A stretch of 64,000 nucleotides of DNA from Sipunculus nudus (taxonomy: Eukaryota > Annelida > Sipuncula > Golfingiida > Sipunculidae). Both the position numbers and the translations under genes were made by a program. A model generated the notes under the pieces. The model did no database searches. It was not told where the DNA came from and saw only the letters and a list, made by a program, of their open reading frames with translations. Shown here one piece after another: positions 1 through 12,464 of the stretch (position 1 is the first letter of the stretch; every line of letters starts with the position of its first letter). Where the stretch lies: assembly GCA_026874595.1 (NCBI GenBank), contig CM049318.1, positions 30,662,956 to 30,726,955 on the forward strand, given 5' to 3'.

Positions 1-3000
1 ACAGGCTGTTGTTTGGAGTGGTTTTGATTTCATTAAAAATCTAGTGGACACAATGTGGTATCTAGATCAGCACTTGCCCAAGTTTGATGATCGCGGCTTT
101 CATCTGCCAGAAATGTTTCGGCCTTTTACAAATTTTAATAAACCAAAAGATCACAAGTACAAAATACCCCCAGTAAGGGCCGACTCTTTAAACTGCCATT
201 TACATAGCTTGGAAATATCTCTCGATACACTTTGGATGCAGACTGAGAGGTCGCAGACTGTGAAGGCCGCAACAGTTAAATTAAGTGACATGATGAAAAA
301 TTATCTGAATTATTTGGGGATTCAAGCCAAAACTACATTTGACAGTCATCATCATGAAGAGCCAGTTAGAGACCTTGATGACAATCAAACTGTGAAAATA
401 ATTTTTGCAAGACAGCTTGTGAAACCAACTAATGTTACTAGGTACAAAAAGCTTGTTGATCTTGTAAACAATGCAGAGAAATTTAGTCCAATTTGGATTG
501 ATGAGCTGACTAATGAGGAAGATATCGTGACAGACGTTACTATATTGATAACATTGACAAGGCCATGGCAGTAAAATGTCTTCTGACAATTTCAAGAGGA
601 AATAATGTTGGCTCATTTCATTTCTTATGGACAGTCCCCTTTGACATGAATGAAGAGGATATGCTTGCTGAAAACTTAAATGTGATTGCAAAAATCAGAT
701 CTGAATTCAAGGATTATCACACAAGGGCCATGAGGTGAACCTACATGAAATGCGCTTCTCTGTTGACAGATGTAAAGCCACATCGACTTTTGTACCTGTA
801 TCGTACATTGACTGGTGATTTATCTGCTCCTGAAACCAAAATGGAGAAAGAAATTAGGAATAAAGTTGAAACAATGGTTGAATTGGAGGGTCCAGATATT
901 ATCACTGATTTGAGGACACATAATCCAGGTCGGCCTCCAAAATATGAACTGTTTTTTTAGAAAGCTGCTGAGTATACTGAAAATGTTGTGGATACAGCAG
1001 CAGATGAGCGAAGACATGACCCTATTTCTCACATAGCCACAGCAATGTGTGTTGCAGATTTAAGATCAAGAATTGCAGAGACATGTCCAGAAGGAACTCC
1101 TATTCCCTCAACACAGTGGCTGCGCCTACAATTTTCCCCAAAGACACCTTCATCCAAGAGCTCCTTACAGTACACAGGAAAACTGAATGTAAGGTATTCA
1201 GTTCAGTCAAGGCAGTTCAGGAAGAATCATCAAGATTCCCACTATGCCTCGGCATTATTCAGGTATGAAAAAGAACTGGCCATCAAGTACAGAGAGTACA
1301 CAAATGTTGTAGCTATGGATGACAAGCATCATTGTAAAGTTGGGGAACCAGGGTGTGCAGTTGCAGCTGTTGATCGTGGGAAACGTGATGTTACTGCAAA
1401 TGGGGTCAAATTCCAAGTTGCAGATCATGACTTCACAAAGTTTAGCATAGTTTCAAGTGTAACCTTGTTAATGGACATACCAGATTCTATTCTGACTTGT
1501 TCATTTTACAGAGGGCAAGTGTATGTAGGAGTGAAAGATTTGGTACTAGAGCCTTCATCACCTCTCAGGCATATTGCAGAGCTGAAGAGCATTATGGAAA
1601 AGGAAGGAGTAACTTCAAAACCAGTTCTCATGATCTACTCTGATGGTGGGCCAGACCATAACCTTACCTACCTTTCAGTTCAGCTTAGTCTGACATGCCT
1701 TTTTCTGGATTTGGACCTGGATTTTCTAGTGACAGTGCGCACACCACCCATGGCATCCTAGAAAAACCCCCCAGAACGTATAATGTCAATTTTAAATCTT
1801 GCTCTACAGTGTGTTGGACAAGAAAGAGAAAAGATGGTGCCCAAGTTTGAATCTTTCATTCATTCTGCCAATGGCCTCAAAGCTATTCGTGAGAAGTGTG
1901 CGGCCAATCAGGAGCTACTCGGAGCTGTAAAAGAAAGCATTGCTCCTGTGCAGGTAAATAAATGCTACGCAATAATATGCAAAGCCCTGTATAAACAGTA
2001 AATATTAAGTTGAAATCTGAACCTCTTGTATTTGCAAAATTGTTTAGATGTTAAACAATCGTACAACAAACAATAACAAATTAATACCATTCAGGATTAT
2101 TTTTATGTAGTAACATAACACATTTGACTAGAATTTTTATATTTTTGTTGTTTTAGTAATCTTTATTTCATTGTACTTTCTCAATTGTACACACAAGCTG
2201 CTAGAGGGCCTATTCGGAAGGCTTTCCCTCAAAGAGAAGAAGTTCAAGGTATTCTCTCCTGCATCTAAAGTGGCAATGGATGAACTGTGGTCACTGCTAG
2301 GCAGATATGGAGACCAAGTAGATGTTGCAAGAAACCAGAGCTCATTTCTGAAAGCCTTGAAGTCTAGGTAAACTATTGTTGACTTTTACTGATGATTCAA
2401 ATTCAATCTTCATTTAAAATTTGGAGCAACTAGATACTGAATTAAAAACAAATTATTTTGGTTAAGACCTTGCTAATCCATTTGCAGTACACTTCCTGAA
2501 GCCTTTCTTTTAACACTTTAATATGTGATCATTTCTGGACAGCTAAAGGTAGAACAAGTTTTAAAATGCAATATATCATGAACATTATACCACTCCATAT
2601 CACATATTTTAATATCCCACACATTTATAACTAAAATGTGTTTGAATGAATTTTTCAATTTAGAATCAGTCACTGTCTCATGTGATTTAGTGTTTCTTTC
2701 CATCAACCTCATGCAGATACCTTCTTCTTTACTTCTCCATTTCAGTTTAAGTTACAAGCAATGGAGATATTGCATTTTAATACATATATAGCAAACATAG
2801 TGGCACATAGTGGAAATAGTGATGGCTCTCTTCTTGTATGCATCTGGAACTCTCATCTTCTTACTGTGACTTGAGTCTCCTGCATGTGTCATGGGGGTAG
2901 ATGGCTAGGTGTCTGTTACTTGGACATTTACTCAGTTTATTCTGTTTCTCACTGACATATCTTTCAAGCTAATTTTTAGACCAAACTTGCATGAACTTGT

Positions 3001-3249
3001 GAAACATTGTTTCACACAGAGACAGTACTCCTTCACCATTAAGAAGTGCGGGGATGAGGCGTGCACACTTTGCCAGAAGCCAAGACTTCCCCCCGACATA
3101 TTCCAAACCGTTCACCCAATACCAGATCCAGTGCCAGGTTTGGTCCAATTTTAAATATAGAATTTTCATTTTTTAAATAAGATGAGGGATAATAGTTATC
3201 TGTGTGTGTATACAGTCTGTTGTGAATTCACAGTGTTGTTTTTCTTCAG

Positions 3250-3311
<62 letters not shown>

Positions 3312-4083
3312 AAGTAACAGTGCACCTTTCTAAGCATTTGATTTATTAATTTTCATTTATTTCTACCAACCATTGTAATACCACATAGTATATTGCAAAT
3401 CATGTTTTTAATTAACAGACTATATGTGCAAGTTAATATCGGCAAAATCACAAATTATCCTTATTTAACGATCTAGACACAGCTCCTATACTGTGATGAT
3501 TGGTTTAAATAAAACCGGTGTTTTTGTTGTGTTTTTTTTTTCAGGGGATGATGGCCATTACAAGTCATTTAAACAGCTTTATGCAACCCCCACTACCCAG
3601 GAGTATATGCCATCTTCTATGAAGAAGGCCACCTTATTCCATTTAGCCCATCAGCACAAACTGCTAACACTGTGAGAGAGGTTGCAGTTTGTACAGACTG
3701 TTCAAAGCCTGCATGCAAAAAACTCTCCATAGAAAAAGCTAGAAACTTGGTATTGTTTCTTAATCACTATGAATACACATGTGGTGCAGTGCTTCAAGAA
3801 ATGCTATCCAATGACAATCAAACCCCAGACATTGACAAGTTACTGGAGTTGGTGTTTGTTAGGGCAAACTTGAATTGCTCAGTGCCTGTTGAAGTGCCCT
3901 ATTACAGCAGTGAATACTTCAAAGATGTGTTTTTTTGGTGGCACTGATACCGAACTGATTACAAGCAATGACTGGTACCCCATCTGTGAAACATGTGAGA
4001 CAAAACATGATAAACCATTGCGAAGGAAGCGAAATTTGCATGTAGTTGCTGGTGAACAAAAGTCAAAGTGTTCCAAGATGTAG
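1..4083 (+). pseudogene. Multi-exon DDE-transposase-like gene, degenerate, 5' end outside window
   Basis: The frame is open from base 2, so the gene enters from the left. Four exons are visible with matching splice phase: 1-1953, 2198-2367, 2980-3137 and 3545-4083. The translation has AMDDKHH (about 1317-1331), YSDGGPDHN (about 1636-1663) and NPPE (about 1768), an order that resembles a D-D-E nuclease core. Later come a CGDEACTLC cysteine cluster (3048-3074) and a C-x2-C pair near the C-terminus (WYPICETC, from about 3975). I recall this protein type as an uncharacterised, multi-copy invertebrate family; the transposase role is inference. Breaks: a frameshift at about 545-560, in-frame stops at 736, 958 and 1759 (the last where a Trp is expected), a frameshift near 3610-3625, and one extra base in the T run near 3930. 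Intact introns argue against a processed copy. Confidence 0.7.
3254..3304. repeat. (TA)n microsatellite
   Basis: About 25 uninterrupted TA units in the third intron of the transposase-like pseudogene. Confidence 0.95.
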
Positions 4084-4229
4084 AAAACTGGTCTTAAAAT
4101 GTATGTACATGAAAATGTGCTTTCCTTTCAGAGAAGCAAGAGTATGAACTCTATGTATGCTGGTCATAAATACAGAGCAAGTTTGTTTTGAAACCTACAT
4201 GGTTCTGATATATTTTTATAGAGAAAAGA

Positions 4230-4235
4230 AATAAA
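4230..4235 (+). promoter_or_regulatory. AATAAA polyadenylation signal of the transposase-like gene
   Basis: A canonical AATAAA lies about 150 bases after the last codon of the preceding gene. A second, similar motif follows at about 4331. Function is inferred from position only. Confidence 0.4.
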
Positions 4236-4339
4236 GGTTTGTTCCTTATGATGTGCTTGTATTTGTTCAGTAAGCAATTATGTAATTATCATGTTGTCCC
4301 CGGTTCATATGATTTTTACTGATAATTTAGAAATAAAAA

Positions 4340-5150
4340 GGTAAAAAAAAAAATCGCCCTTCCTCACGGATTTCTGAAAAAAAGTGCCTGAGAACCAGAC
4401 CTTTTTTTTTTGGCCTTACATGTTTTGTTGACACTTGATTGTGTGACGCGGGCGTGGCTCGTTGCTGTAGCAACCTCGCCGGGTGTTACAGGTTCGGTGT
4501 AATCCGCATTGGTTGAACTCTGACGTGTAGAATCACAGCGGTCATGCTTATCTCGAACATTCTTGGCTAGTCGCGCTTTTTTGAGCGCGTGTGTTGTAAT
4601 GTTCTTTGGGCGTGTGTACTATTTATTGTTGGGTATTTTCGATTGTTCGTGAAACAGAAGTTTCTGGAATTTTCGGATGAAAAATTATAAGAAGGGGCTA
4701 GGTTTTAGAGCGAGAGAGGAAAGAGAAATATCCAAGCGTACACGAAAGAGTGTGAGTCAGTTTGTGGGCCTTTCCATATTGCAGCAGTTTGAGATCTTCT
4801 TCGATATTTGTTATGGATTTTATATAGTCTTCAGTTTGCTTTTAGTATCACTACCAAAAATTCACTTTTGGATTACAGCAAATTTGTTTTGTGATTGAAA
4901 TGTACTATTATTTTCTGGACTTTTAAAGGACTTGTTGTGGATGTGACAGTGGTGGTATCCAGGTACTGTACACTTTGTTTACTATACTGTGTAATTGCAA
5001 TGATTTCCTGTACTACTGTTGTTATACTGTGAAATTGTATTGATTTAGTGTATTGTAATGTTAAGGTTGTTTTAAGAATAAATTATAGTTATTTGTAAAC
5101 AAAAAAACACTGACTTCTTTATCCATTCCCCTAGATATTTCACGCTGCCT
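4340..5150. other. Low-content segment with a locally CpG-rich core
   Basis: After two A- and T-homopolymer stretches (4340-4415), bases 4440-4620 contain many CpG steps, unlike the AT-rich surroundings. An open frame of 73 codons (4677-4898, +) follows, with a hydrophobic C-terminal half and an AATAAA near 5079. I do not recognise the peptide. It could be a promoter with a short transcript or the end of a mobile element. Confidence 0.25.
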
Positions 5151-6014
5151 AGTGTTACAGATACAGGATTTTTTTCTCCATAGAATGTATGCTCGTCACG
5201 ACTATGTTATCTGTTGTTATAAGGTTCCGTAAAACTAAAAAAAAGTATACGAAAAAAAAACTTCTGCACATAAACATATAAGTGTATCATCACAGTACAG
5301 GGCTGAACGCACTACGTTTGGCGAAAGTTGTTTATTAAACCTCTGCTACCCACCAAGCCTTCCCCTTATTTGGGCCAGGAGGCTTAAGGGGGATGATATT
5401 TAGAGAGTTGGTATCAGGGTCGACTATTGTAATGTTTGGGTGGACTTCTTATATTTCCGAGGTTTTATTATTTTTATTTTTTTTCCCTCTTTTTTATTGC
5501 CATATGTATTTATGCAATATGGATGGCTACAAAATAGCTCGTACATAAATTATATATATATAGCGTGTGAGCATATTATATTCTGTCGTATAGTTTCTGT
5601 AAATTCATATCAATTTCTTCTTTGATAGAACAGCATGATTACACAGTGATGCAGTCCTTGAGTACATTTTTTTAGGGACTTGGACCCGCGTAGGTCAAGG
5701 ACCCGGAGGTCAAGATTTAGATATCAAGCCGAGCCCATCTTAAATCCAAGGGAAAAGACTGATTCATAAACTAGAACGTTCAGATGGGGGAATACACTCA
5801 TATACAGAGTCTCATATATATTCACAGAGTACGAAAATAGATTAAAGAGTTATTAAACAATATGACTGTATGTAAGGATCGAATCTGTAATATTGTATGC
5901 TTGGCTGTTAATAAAGCAGACCGTATTGGCTAACGTTTCAGTAAGGTTCCTAAAGTACCGTCATCCACATCAAGTAAGATACTGTAACTGAGATATTTTA
6001 GTAAGGCAACGTAC

Positions 6015-6372
6015 CTAATTTTGACCAGTCACATGGGCATAGCGTTCGGCTTGATTTTGCGGCCAATACATCCGAGCGGGCACAGAAATCCTTGATGAAA
6101 TCCTGGAAGTCTACACTGGATAGTTCCCATCGCATCAGTTCGGAGGGCTTTATAAACGGAATATTGCCGAAATGTTCAGAAACAACATCACTGTATTGTT
6201 TACTCTTATTTCGGATTTCTTCTTCCAACGTAAGATATATGGAAGAAAATCTCCCATTGGATACATCCTCCGGGGTTGGTTTAGCCTTTAAGTCCAGATG
6301 ATAATGGATAAACATGTTCAAAGTTACTCCGCTCATTAAAAGAAGCGCCAAGCCCTTCCATACAGACGCCAT
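6015..6372 (-). CDS. Orphan first exon of a beta-1,4-galactosyltransferase
   Basis: This is a 358-nt exon from ATG (6372) to a G|GTACG donor at 6015/6014, encoding 119 residues plus one base. It has a short cytosolic start (MASVWKG), one hydrophobic anchor (about residues 8-24), a stem, then a conserved block with RWELSS, DFCARSDVLAA and CPCDW. It is clearly paralogous to exon 1 of the six-exon gene at 24.3 kb, most strongly in the last 60 residues. The type II topology suits a Golgi glycosyltransferase. No matching exons 2-6 lie between here and the left edge, so this is either the start of a gene whose other exons are outside the window or a duplicated, partnerless exon. The open frame and donor are intact. 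Confidence 0.7.
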
Positions 6373-6419
6373 CGTTCAGTCGTGAAAAGCATTGACAACG
6401 AGATGGCATGTTCCGCGGT

Positions 6420-6490
6420 ACCATTTGAGTTTCAGTTAAAGAAAATCAATAACACGGTTGATATAACGTGCGCTAAACATATGGTCAAAA
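6420..6490 (-). promoter_or_regulatory. 5' flank shared by galactosyltransferase exon-1 copies
   Basis: The segment around 6440-6490 contains AAAATCAATAACACGGTTG and AACGTGCGCTAAACATAT. Close matches lie upstream of the 24.3-kb exon 1 (24401-24425) and in the extra fragment at 24637-24680. Conservation at a similar distance from ATG suggests 5' UTR or promoter sequence carried along in the duplication; no TATA box was identified. Confidence 0.35.
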
Positions 6491-6649
6491 CTTCCGGTCG
6501 ATATGTTCTCTATCTCGTCCCCCGGAGCTACTTTGTGCTGGTATCGTGAGTGATTCATCAAAGTTACATAAACATTTGCAATAACATGTGTATTATATTA
6601 CGTTATTATTGCAATTTGGCTGAATATAAACGTTTTCTAGCAAAATTGT

Positions 6650-7230
6650 CCTGGTACACGGACTTACCATCTCAAGGCAGTTGCGACTAGGCGGAACTGT
6701 GTGTGGAGCAGTACTGTGCCCATAAGCAGCGGTTACGCTATGCTCGACTATTCGCTCCACTGTAACCGCTGCACGAAACAGCCATTGTTCGTCAGGTTTG
6801 GCCACCAGGCGACACTGTCTCTGTGGAATTCCCTCCTGCGTAATATTTACCCCCCCCCCCCCCCCACCCCCTGTTGGAATACACAGGATGCAATTGTAAC
6901 CTTTCAGGACAGTCTCTATACTAGCTTGCTGCTGTGGCTAAAGGTCAGTTAAATATCCCCCACTGTTTGCAAATATCCTCTCTTGCAGTGCCGCATAACG
7001 AGATCGCACCGGCGCAGTTATCTTTATTTACACACTGAGCCAATCAGATTTTTTTTTAAATGCTCCTTATGGGCGCACCAATCATGGTTTGCACGCTGAG
7101 TCAATCAGATTCTGTTTTGCCCCGCGTCGTTTGGCTGCTCGCAAAACATGAAAAATCCTTCCTTTCCTCACAGCGTGTTAGTGGAAGGTTTCCGGGAGGC
7201 CACGCTCTGTGTTTAATGTGTATATTGTGC
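6650..7230 (-). mobile_element. Inverted copy of the interior of the 21-kb hAT-type element
   Basis: Read on the minus strand, 7215-6650 aligns through most of its length with plus-strand 21375-21960. Shared landmarks are the CTGATTGGCT motifs, the GGGGATAT block followed by a TGACC motif, AGTATAGAGACTGT, GGAATTCCACAGAGACAG, and the closing GCAGCGG stretch. A 17-base C run (about 6848-6864) replaces part of the interior. Terminal repeats were not found at this copy. Confidence 0.6.
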
Positions 7231-7264
7231 TTGGAGATGCGGCTTTCTGTGTTAACTGGACTAT

Positions 7265-9440
7265 AGGATGGACATTGTTGAGGAAGGATTTGTTTTTGAG
7301 ATGAAAATTTCGAATAAAAACAGTAACGTGGTGTAACGTGAAGAAATGTCGCGTTCAGAGCATTCAGATGTTAGAGAGTCAAGTAAGCTATCACGCACAC
7401 CGTGTGTACCCAAGACAAAGGACGGCCAAGTTCGGTAAATACGTGACAAGAAGAATGAAGTTAATTTGATCGATGTGTATTGAAGATAGATATTACAATA
7501 TTTGGAGTTCAAAAGGATATTCCTTTTGTGCATTTTATTATGGGAGGCTGTTAACGGTTATTCGGAGGGGGGGGGGGGGGTATCCACACTTTCCCAATTC
7601 AGCCTTAGCCCATAAAATAATAACATGACACATAATGTAATTTATATTTTTTAATTCAGGTTATATTGCAGTCACTGTAAAAGAAATTAAATATCTTAGA
7701 AAAATTATGATTTTCCCCTAAAAAGTAACAAAAATAGGAATTATGAATGAAATTAGACTCGTATTGGCTGGAAGGCGAATGAAGTTTGTACGTTCAATGA
7801 GAGGAACTATTTTTGACCGCATACGTTTATTTTGTTTGGTCGCAGCCGATTTATCTTATTGGATGCCTGGCTCATTTCTTACAAATATACCAAGCGGTCT
7901 AAAAACAATTATAAGTGTATAGCGTATCACGCGTATTTCTTTAAATGATGTGTTGTATCCCTAGTTTACAAGACTGTTGTGCAAAGTAGGTCAGAGGCCA
8001 CCTTTCATGCCGTTCCATGTGCCTGAATATTGAGTAAGATCTGATCGTCTCAGAATACGAAGTGTATGGCTGCAAGCGGTGGCGACACCTTCTGGTAAAA
8101 GTATGAACTGTTTACAAAACAATGATTATACCATATGACTTCTTGAAATAAATAGAGCAGAACACTTGTGAACCTGATTTTATACTTGAATTTTAATGTA
8201 TTCCAGTATGTATATGAGCAATATGAGAATATTTTTTATAAAAAAATCAATAATATTTATCTGTGGTACTGGAAAGCATCATGATATGCCTGCTATAGAT
8301 GTCGTCGTCGTCTTGAAAAATATATATTTATATATGTGTGTATGTGTGTGTGGAAAAACAGCTGAAAACCCACACTCGCCTTCTTAGAAGCAGTCAATAA
8401 TATATTATATGTTACATATTTTATATAAGCTGTTAACAATTGTGCCCTATTAAACTGTTAAACAAAGGTAAATTTAAATAAATCTTCGGTGATTGGAGGT
8501 TAAAGAACTTTAAAGTGTTCTCCCTGATGAAAAGAAATGAGAAAGTTGGTAAATATGAAGCTCTGAATTTGCTTTAAATAATATATCCCTCTGCGGCACT
8601 GAATCGACAGAAACTTCCCATGTCAATCATTATGATTGACGTAAATATACACCTGGTGAGGCTTTGGACGATCCTTTTTAATAAAGATCTTTCATTATAT
8701 GCTTTGCTCTGCATGTTTATATTTCGGAAAAAAATATGATACAAATTTCACAGAGGGCGAATCTTGATGTGCCCTCAAGCTATGGTCGGCCGACAATGTT
8801 TGACCGATCTTTGACTTCGCTGTTAAAAAAAACACTATTGGTATTTTCGTGGTAAGATAATGAATTTCTAATATGTTTATGGATCTGAGTCAAAACGAAA
8901 TGATTCTCGACATGTACACAGGAGCTATAGCAACCTCTAACACACAATCATACACAATTGGTATATCGACTCTGGAGTCAATAAAGATGGAGTGAGACTG
9001 GTTCTTTTAATTAATGCAAACAATACAAATAAAGGCGGAACAACTAGGCCATGGAAAAATAACTGTTTAGCGGATTCGCCTCTCCTATTTTCCTGGATCA
9101 ATTTCTATACTCCCGTCTATGACCGGACGTATTATGGTATACTTACGGTCCGCCCGTCCGTCTGTCCGTCTATTAACTTATAGTCTCGCCGCGATAACGT
9201 ACCGGGACTTTAATGGATTTTCTCGAAACTCAGCGTAACTGCTAGCCAATTGATTATCTCGGCCGAGTTGGATAATTAACAACAGAGCAAAATCAGTTTA
9301 AATGTATTCTCCACTTCTCCTGATTGCTAAGGAACATGCGTGTGGTAATGACCCAAACTTTAGATGGGAAATAGAACAAAATCTGAACACATGACATCAA
9401 TATCTTCTGCGATAATGGATTAATACAGACAGCTCAGACT
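7265..9440. other. Intergenic stretch without recognisable genes
   Basis: No open frame here looks coding. Visible details are a G run of about 16 bases at 7567-7582 and a short imperfect array of GTCCGTC-type units at 9148-9174. The rest is unremarkable AT-rich sequence. Confidence 0.5.
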
Positions 9441-9469
9441 AGTATTGTGCGTTTGATTATTGGATTCAC

Positions 9470-9768
9470 AAGCACACACATGAGTACTCTGGTGATGAGT
9501 ACCCCATTATTGCCACACACACACACACCCTCACACACACATGGTTCCGAGTACTCGACAGGTATAACCCGACCCGGCCTCGAACAATCATTTTCATATC
9601 AACACTCAAAATGTAAACTGACATATGTATAATAATACATAATTATGAGTACCCAGTTAGTAATCCTCTGACTCAAGCGTTCGAGTATTCATTTAATACA
9701 TACATACATACATGCATACATGCATAAATACATACATTACATATATATGTATATATACATATATGTAT

Positions 9769-9822
<54 letters not shown>
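9470..9822. repeat. Compound microsatellite block
   Basis: Short CA arrays (9515-9541) are followed by TACA/TGCA-type tetranucleotide runs (9698-9730), then a CA array (9770-9791) continuous with a TA array (9790-9822). GAGTAC occurs several times in the first part. Confidence 0.85.
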
Positions 9823-9824
<2 letters not shown>

Positions 9825-9843
9825 TACTTTATGATAGGACCTT

Positions 9844-9892
9844 ATGTTCGAATAGCCTAATAATCCTTTCGTGTTTCGCATGAGTAATCATA
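9844..9892. other. Uninterrupted homologue of the 21-kb hAT insertion site
   Basis: The sequence AGCCTAATAATCCT followed by TTCGTGTTTCGCATGAGTAA matches the two flanks of the element at 20997-22077 joined with one copy of the target octamer. It sits just after a TA array, as does the occupied site. It therefore appears to be a paralogous empty site. Confidence 0.6.
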
Positions 9893-9899
9893 CACTCGT

Positions 9900-11500
9900 C
9901 AATTCTTGTCATGTTAAAACTCATTCTGCTGCGGCGCGGCCCCTCTGTGAAGTGTCTGTTGTGACCAAAGCTTGGTATCTAGATTTATTACATTTACTCA
10001 TTATTGGCCACACATCAGCACTAATACCATATGCATGCACCTTCTGCATTTGGTCCAAATAAACCTGAGCGGCACCTGCCCACCGGTAGTTTGAAAATAA
10101 AGTTGCTAAAGTTTGAAATCTTCTGCTTTGACTGAAGCTATGTATACTGTTTATAAGTAGGGGATGTGAAAACTTTCGTCCGTCGCTAGCGGCGTCATAA
10201 TATTGAATAAATAAAGTGATCAATGAAGTAGATGCCCTGCATATTGTGCCTAACAATTATACCACCCTCGCATGACGATCTATTGTAAAGGAAATGATGC
10301 AGGGCGAAAAACCCGCGTTTCGTTTCGGTATTAAGCGACTATCATTTTTTTTGGTCGCCCCCTCAAAAACCGCCTCTGCTAGGTGTACGCCTAGCTCAGA
10401 CATATAACTCATCGACTGCTCGGCAAAATGTCTATCTCTTATTGATGTATCCGGAGTTTAATATCATTTTTACATAAATTGGCCATTTTTAAATAAAGAT
10501 CTATGAAATATTCAAGGCCTACCGAATCAATGTAGATTTTTTTTTAAGTATTGCCATATCGAAAGCACAACGCAGTGATTCACATCACCATCGTACATGG
10601 AGTCCTGGCATACCGCCAATAATACATCCAGCTACAGCAGGTACCAACATGACTAACCTTGGACTTATAGTTGCGGAAGCGAGGAGGAAATGCATTCATC
10701 CCCGTTCGTGTGTCTGATTGTGTGTTGTCTAAATCATAACTCACGCACAATATATTCATGAAAGAACTTTTCAGGGCACTTTTGGGATGGGCAGATGAAT
10801 GCAGGACTAAATTTTGGTTTGGATCCGGCACATAAACCGGACCCAGGAAGGTCATCAAGGAATATCACAAATGTAGACGCACTGATGCACGAATGAACCA
10901 TGGGATATGGGCCGCATAACTGAATGCAAACACGGTTTTCGGAGCACCACACAGTAAAGACCCCTCACATGGCGCAGGCTTGCACTCCTTAAAATACAGA
11001 ATTGATCAGCCACCTGTCTGGTTTGCTGGGTATGACAGAAACCAATGTTTGGTTTGAGGAATAAGACCCTGCATTCAGTCAGTTCTGTGATCTGAATTCC
11101 TGGTTTGCTTGGGCGAAAGATCACATTATAGGCAACAGAGAAAGTACGAGGTTACATTTATTTCCGATGATTTGATCACATTATCATTTTCATGATTAAT
11201 TGCTTGTTTAGTCTGCTATAAAAAAACTATATAGCATCATTCACTTTGAGGATCTAAATGTTCTCTCATTATGACTCACTCGACACTGCAATAAAAGTGC
11301 TTAAGTTGTTAGACATTACATGATTGTGAAACCCTTTAAAATATACCACAACGGACCGCAAAACGGTCTTCATTCCTTTACACGGATTCCGAATTTCTTA
11401 CCGTAAGCGGGGAGAATACTCTGTCAAAAATGGCAGGAATACCAAATACCTTCCATGTAAGTATATAAATATATTTCTCAGGGTGGGTGCTGTTTGATTA
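9900..11500. other. Unassigned stretch
   Basis: Several overlapping open frames of about 70-110 codons occur on the minus strand (9921-10256, 10580-11124). Their translations show no motif I recognise and they shift frame between one another. No splice structure was convincing. It may be an old mobile element. Confidence 0.3.
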
Positions 11501-11535
11501 GAAATAAAATATGTTCTTTTAATTGTAGTACTGAT

Positions 11536-11536
<1 letters not shown>

Positions 11537-11610
<74 letters not shown>
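11537..11610. repeat. (TA)n microsatellite
   Basis: About 36 uninterrupted TA units; it creates spurious Ile-Tyr open frames on both strands. Confidence 0.95.
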
Positions 11611-11611
<1 letters not shown>

Positions 11612-12058
11612 TGGCCAGAATGGATGGAATTAAAAATTGCAAATTATCATTCAATGGATTGGGTTGGGTATTTCTGTCTCGTATTCCGAAGCATACTTCG
11701 AAACGGTCATAAAATTATCTTTGAATCGTCCTAGATCCTACATTTCTTTTTTATTTCTAGAACGTTTTATTGTTGTGCTAGACTGTTGATATAAAGTGCT
11801 ACAAAAGCCGACCAGCCCGACAATTCAAACTGTACAGAAATGTAGCACCAACAGAAACTCGGAAAAACTCCCCAAACCCTTTCCAAGATGCTTTTCTCGG
11901 CAAGTTAGTGTAAAGAGAGCCAACCATTTACTGGCACGAAATTGAATAGTTACACCAGGTCAGTTATAACCAATGTGTGTGCATTTCGGATCACTCAATA
12001 GTGGTCTTATTACACTGGTGGTATCATAAAACACATGGTCTTTCAGACAGGTTCCACC

Positions 12059-12128
<70 letters not shown>
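12059..12128. repeat. (TA)n microsatellite
   Basis: About 34 TA units followed by a G/T-rich tail with GGTGTGTGTAGG-type repeats up to 12180. Confidence 0.95.
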
Positions 12129-12131
<3 letters not shown>

Positions 12132-12464
12132 TATGTGTAGGAAGGTGTGTGTAGGTGTAGGTGAGTGTGGGTGTTTCAGTTTGTAGGCCTTATGCTTCCT
12201 TTAAGGTTTGTTTTAATATTCATTTTAGCTGGCATTAATATTTGATCTACCAAGCCGTGACTGCTGGAGTTAGGAAACACCATCGATTCACACTTCCCAA
12301 TGAAACAATAATATTTGTTTTCACGGGTCATCACTAAGAGTAGCTGCCATGGTAAAGCCCTATCGGTTATGAAAGATGTATGTTATCAAACCCCATTATT
12401 ACTTGTTAGGATCGAATCTGCTCTAATCGTCTGTATAAGTCACAATAAACCAAACTGTTTCGCG

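Noticed and set aside
281-691. Minus-strand frame of 136 codons
   Set aside because: It is the shadow of the transposase-like gene on the plus strand, whose motifs and splice phases are consistent.
10580-11124. Overlapping minus-strand frames considered as a transposase
   Set aside because: No DDE spacing, helix-turn-helix or terminal repeat could be found; left unassigned.
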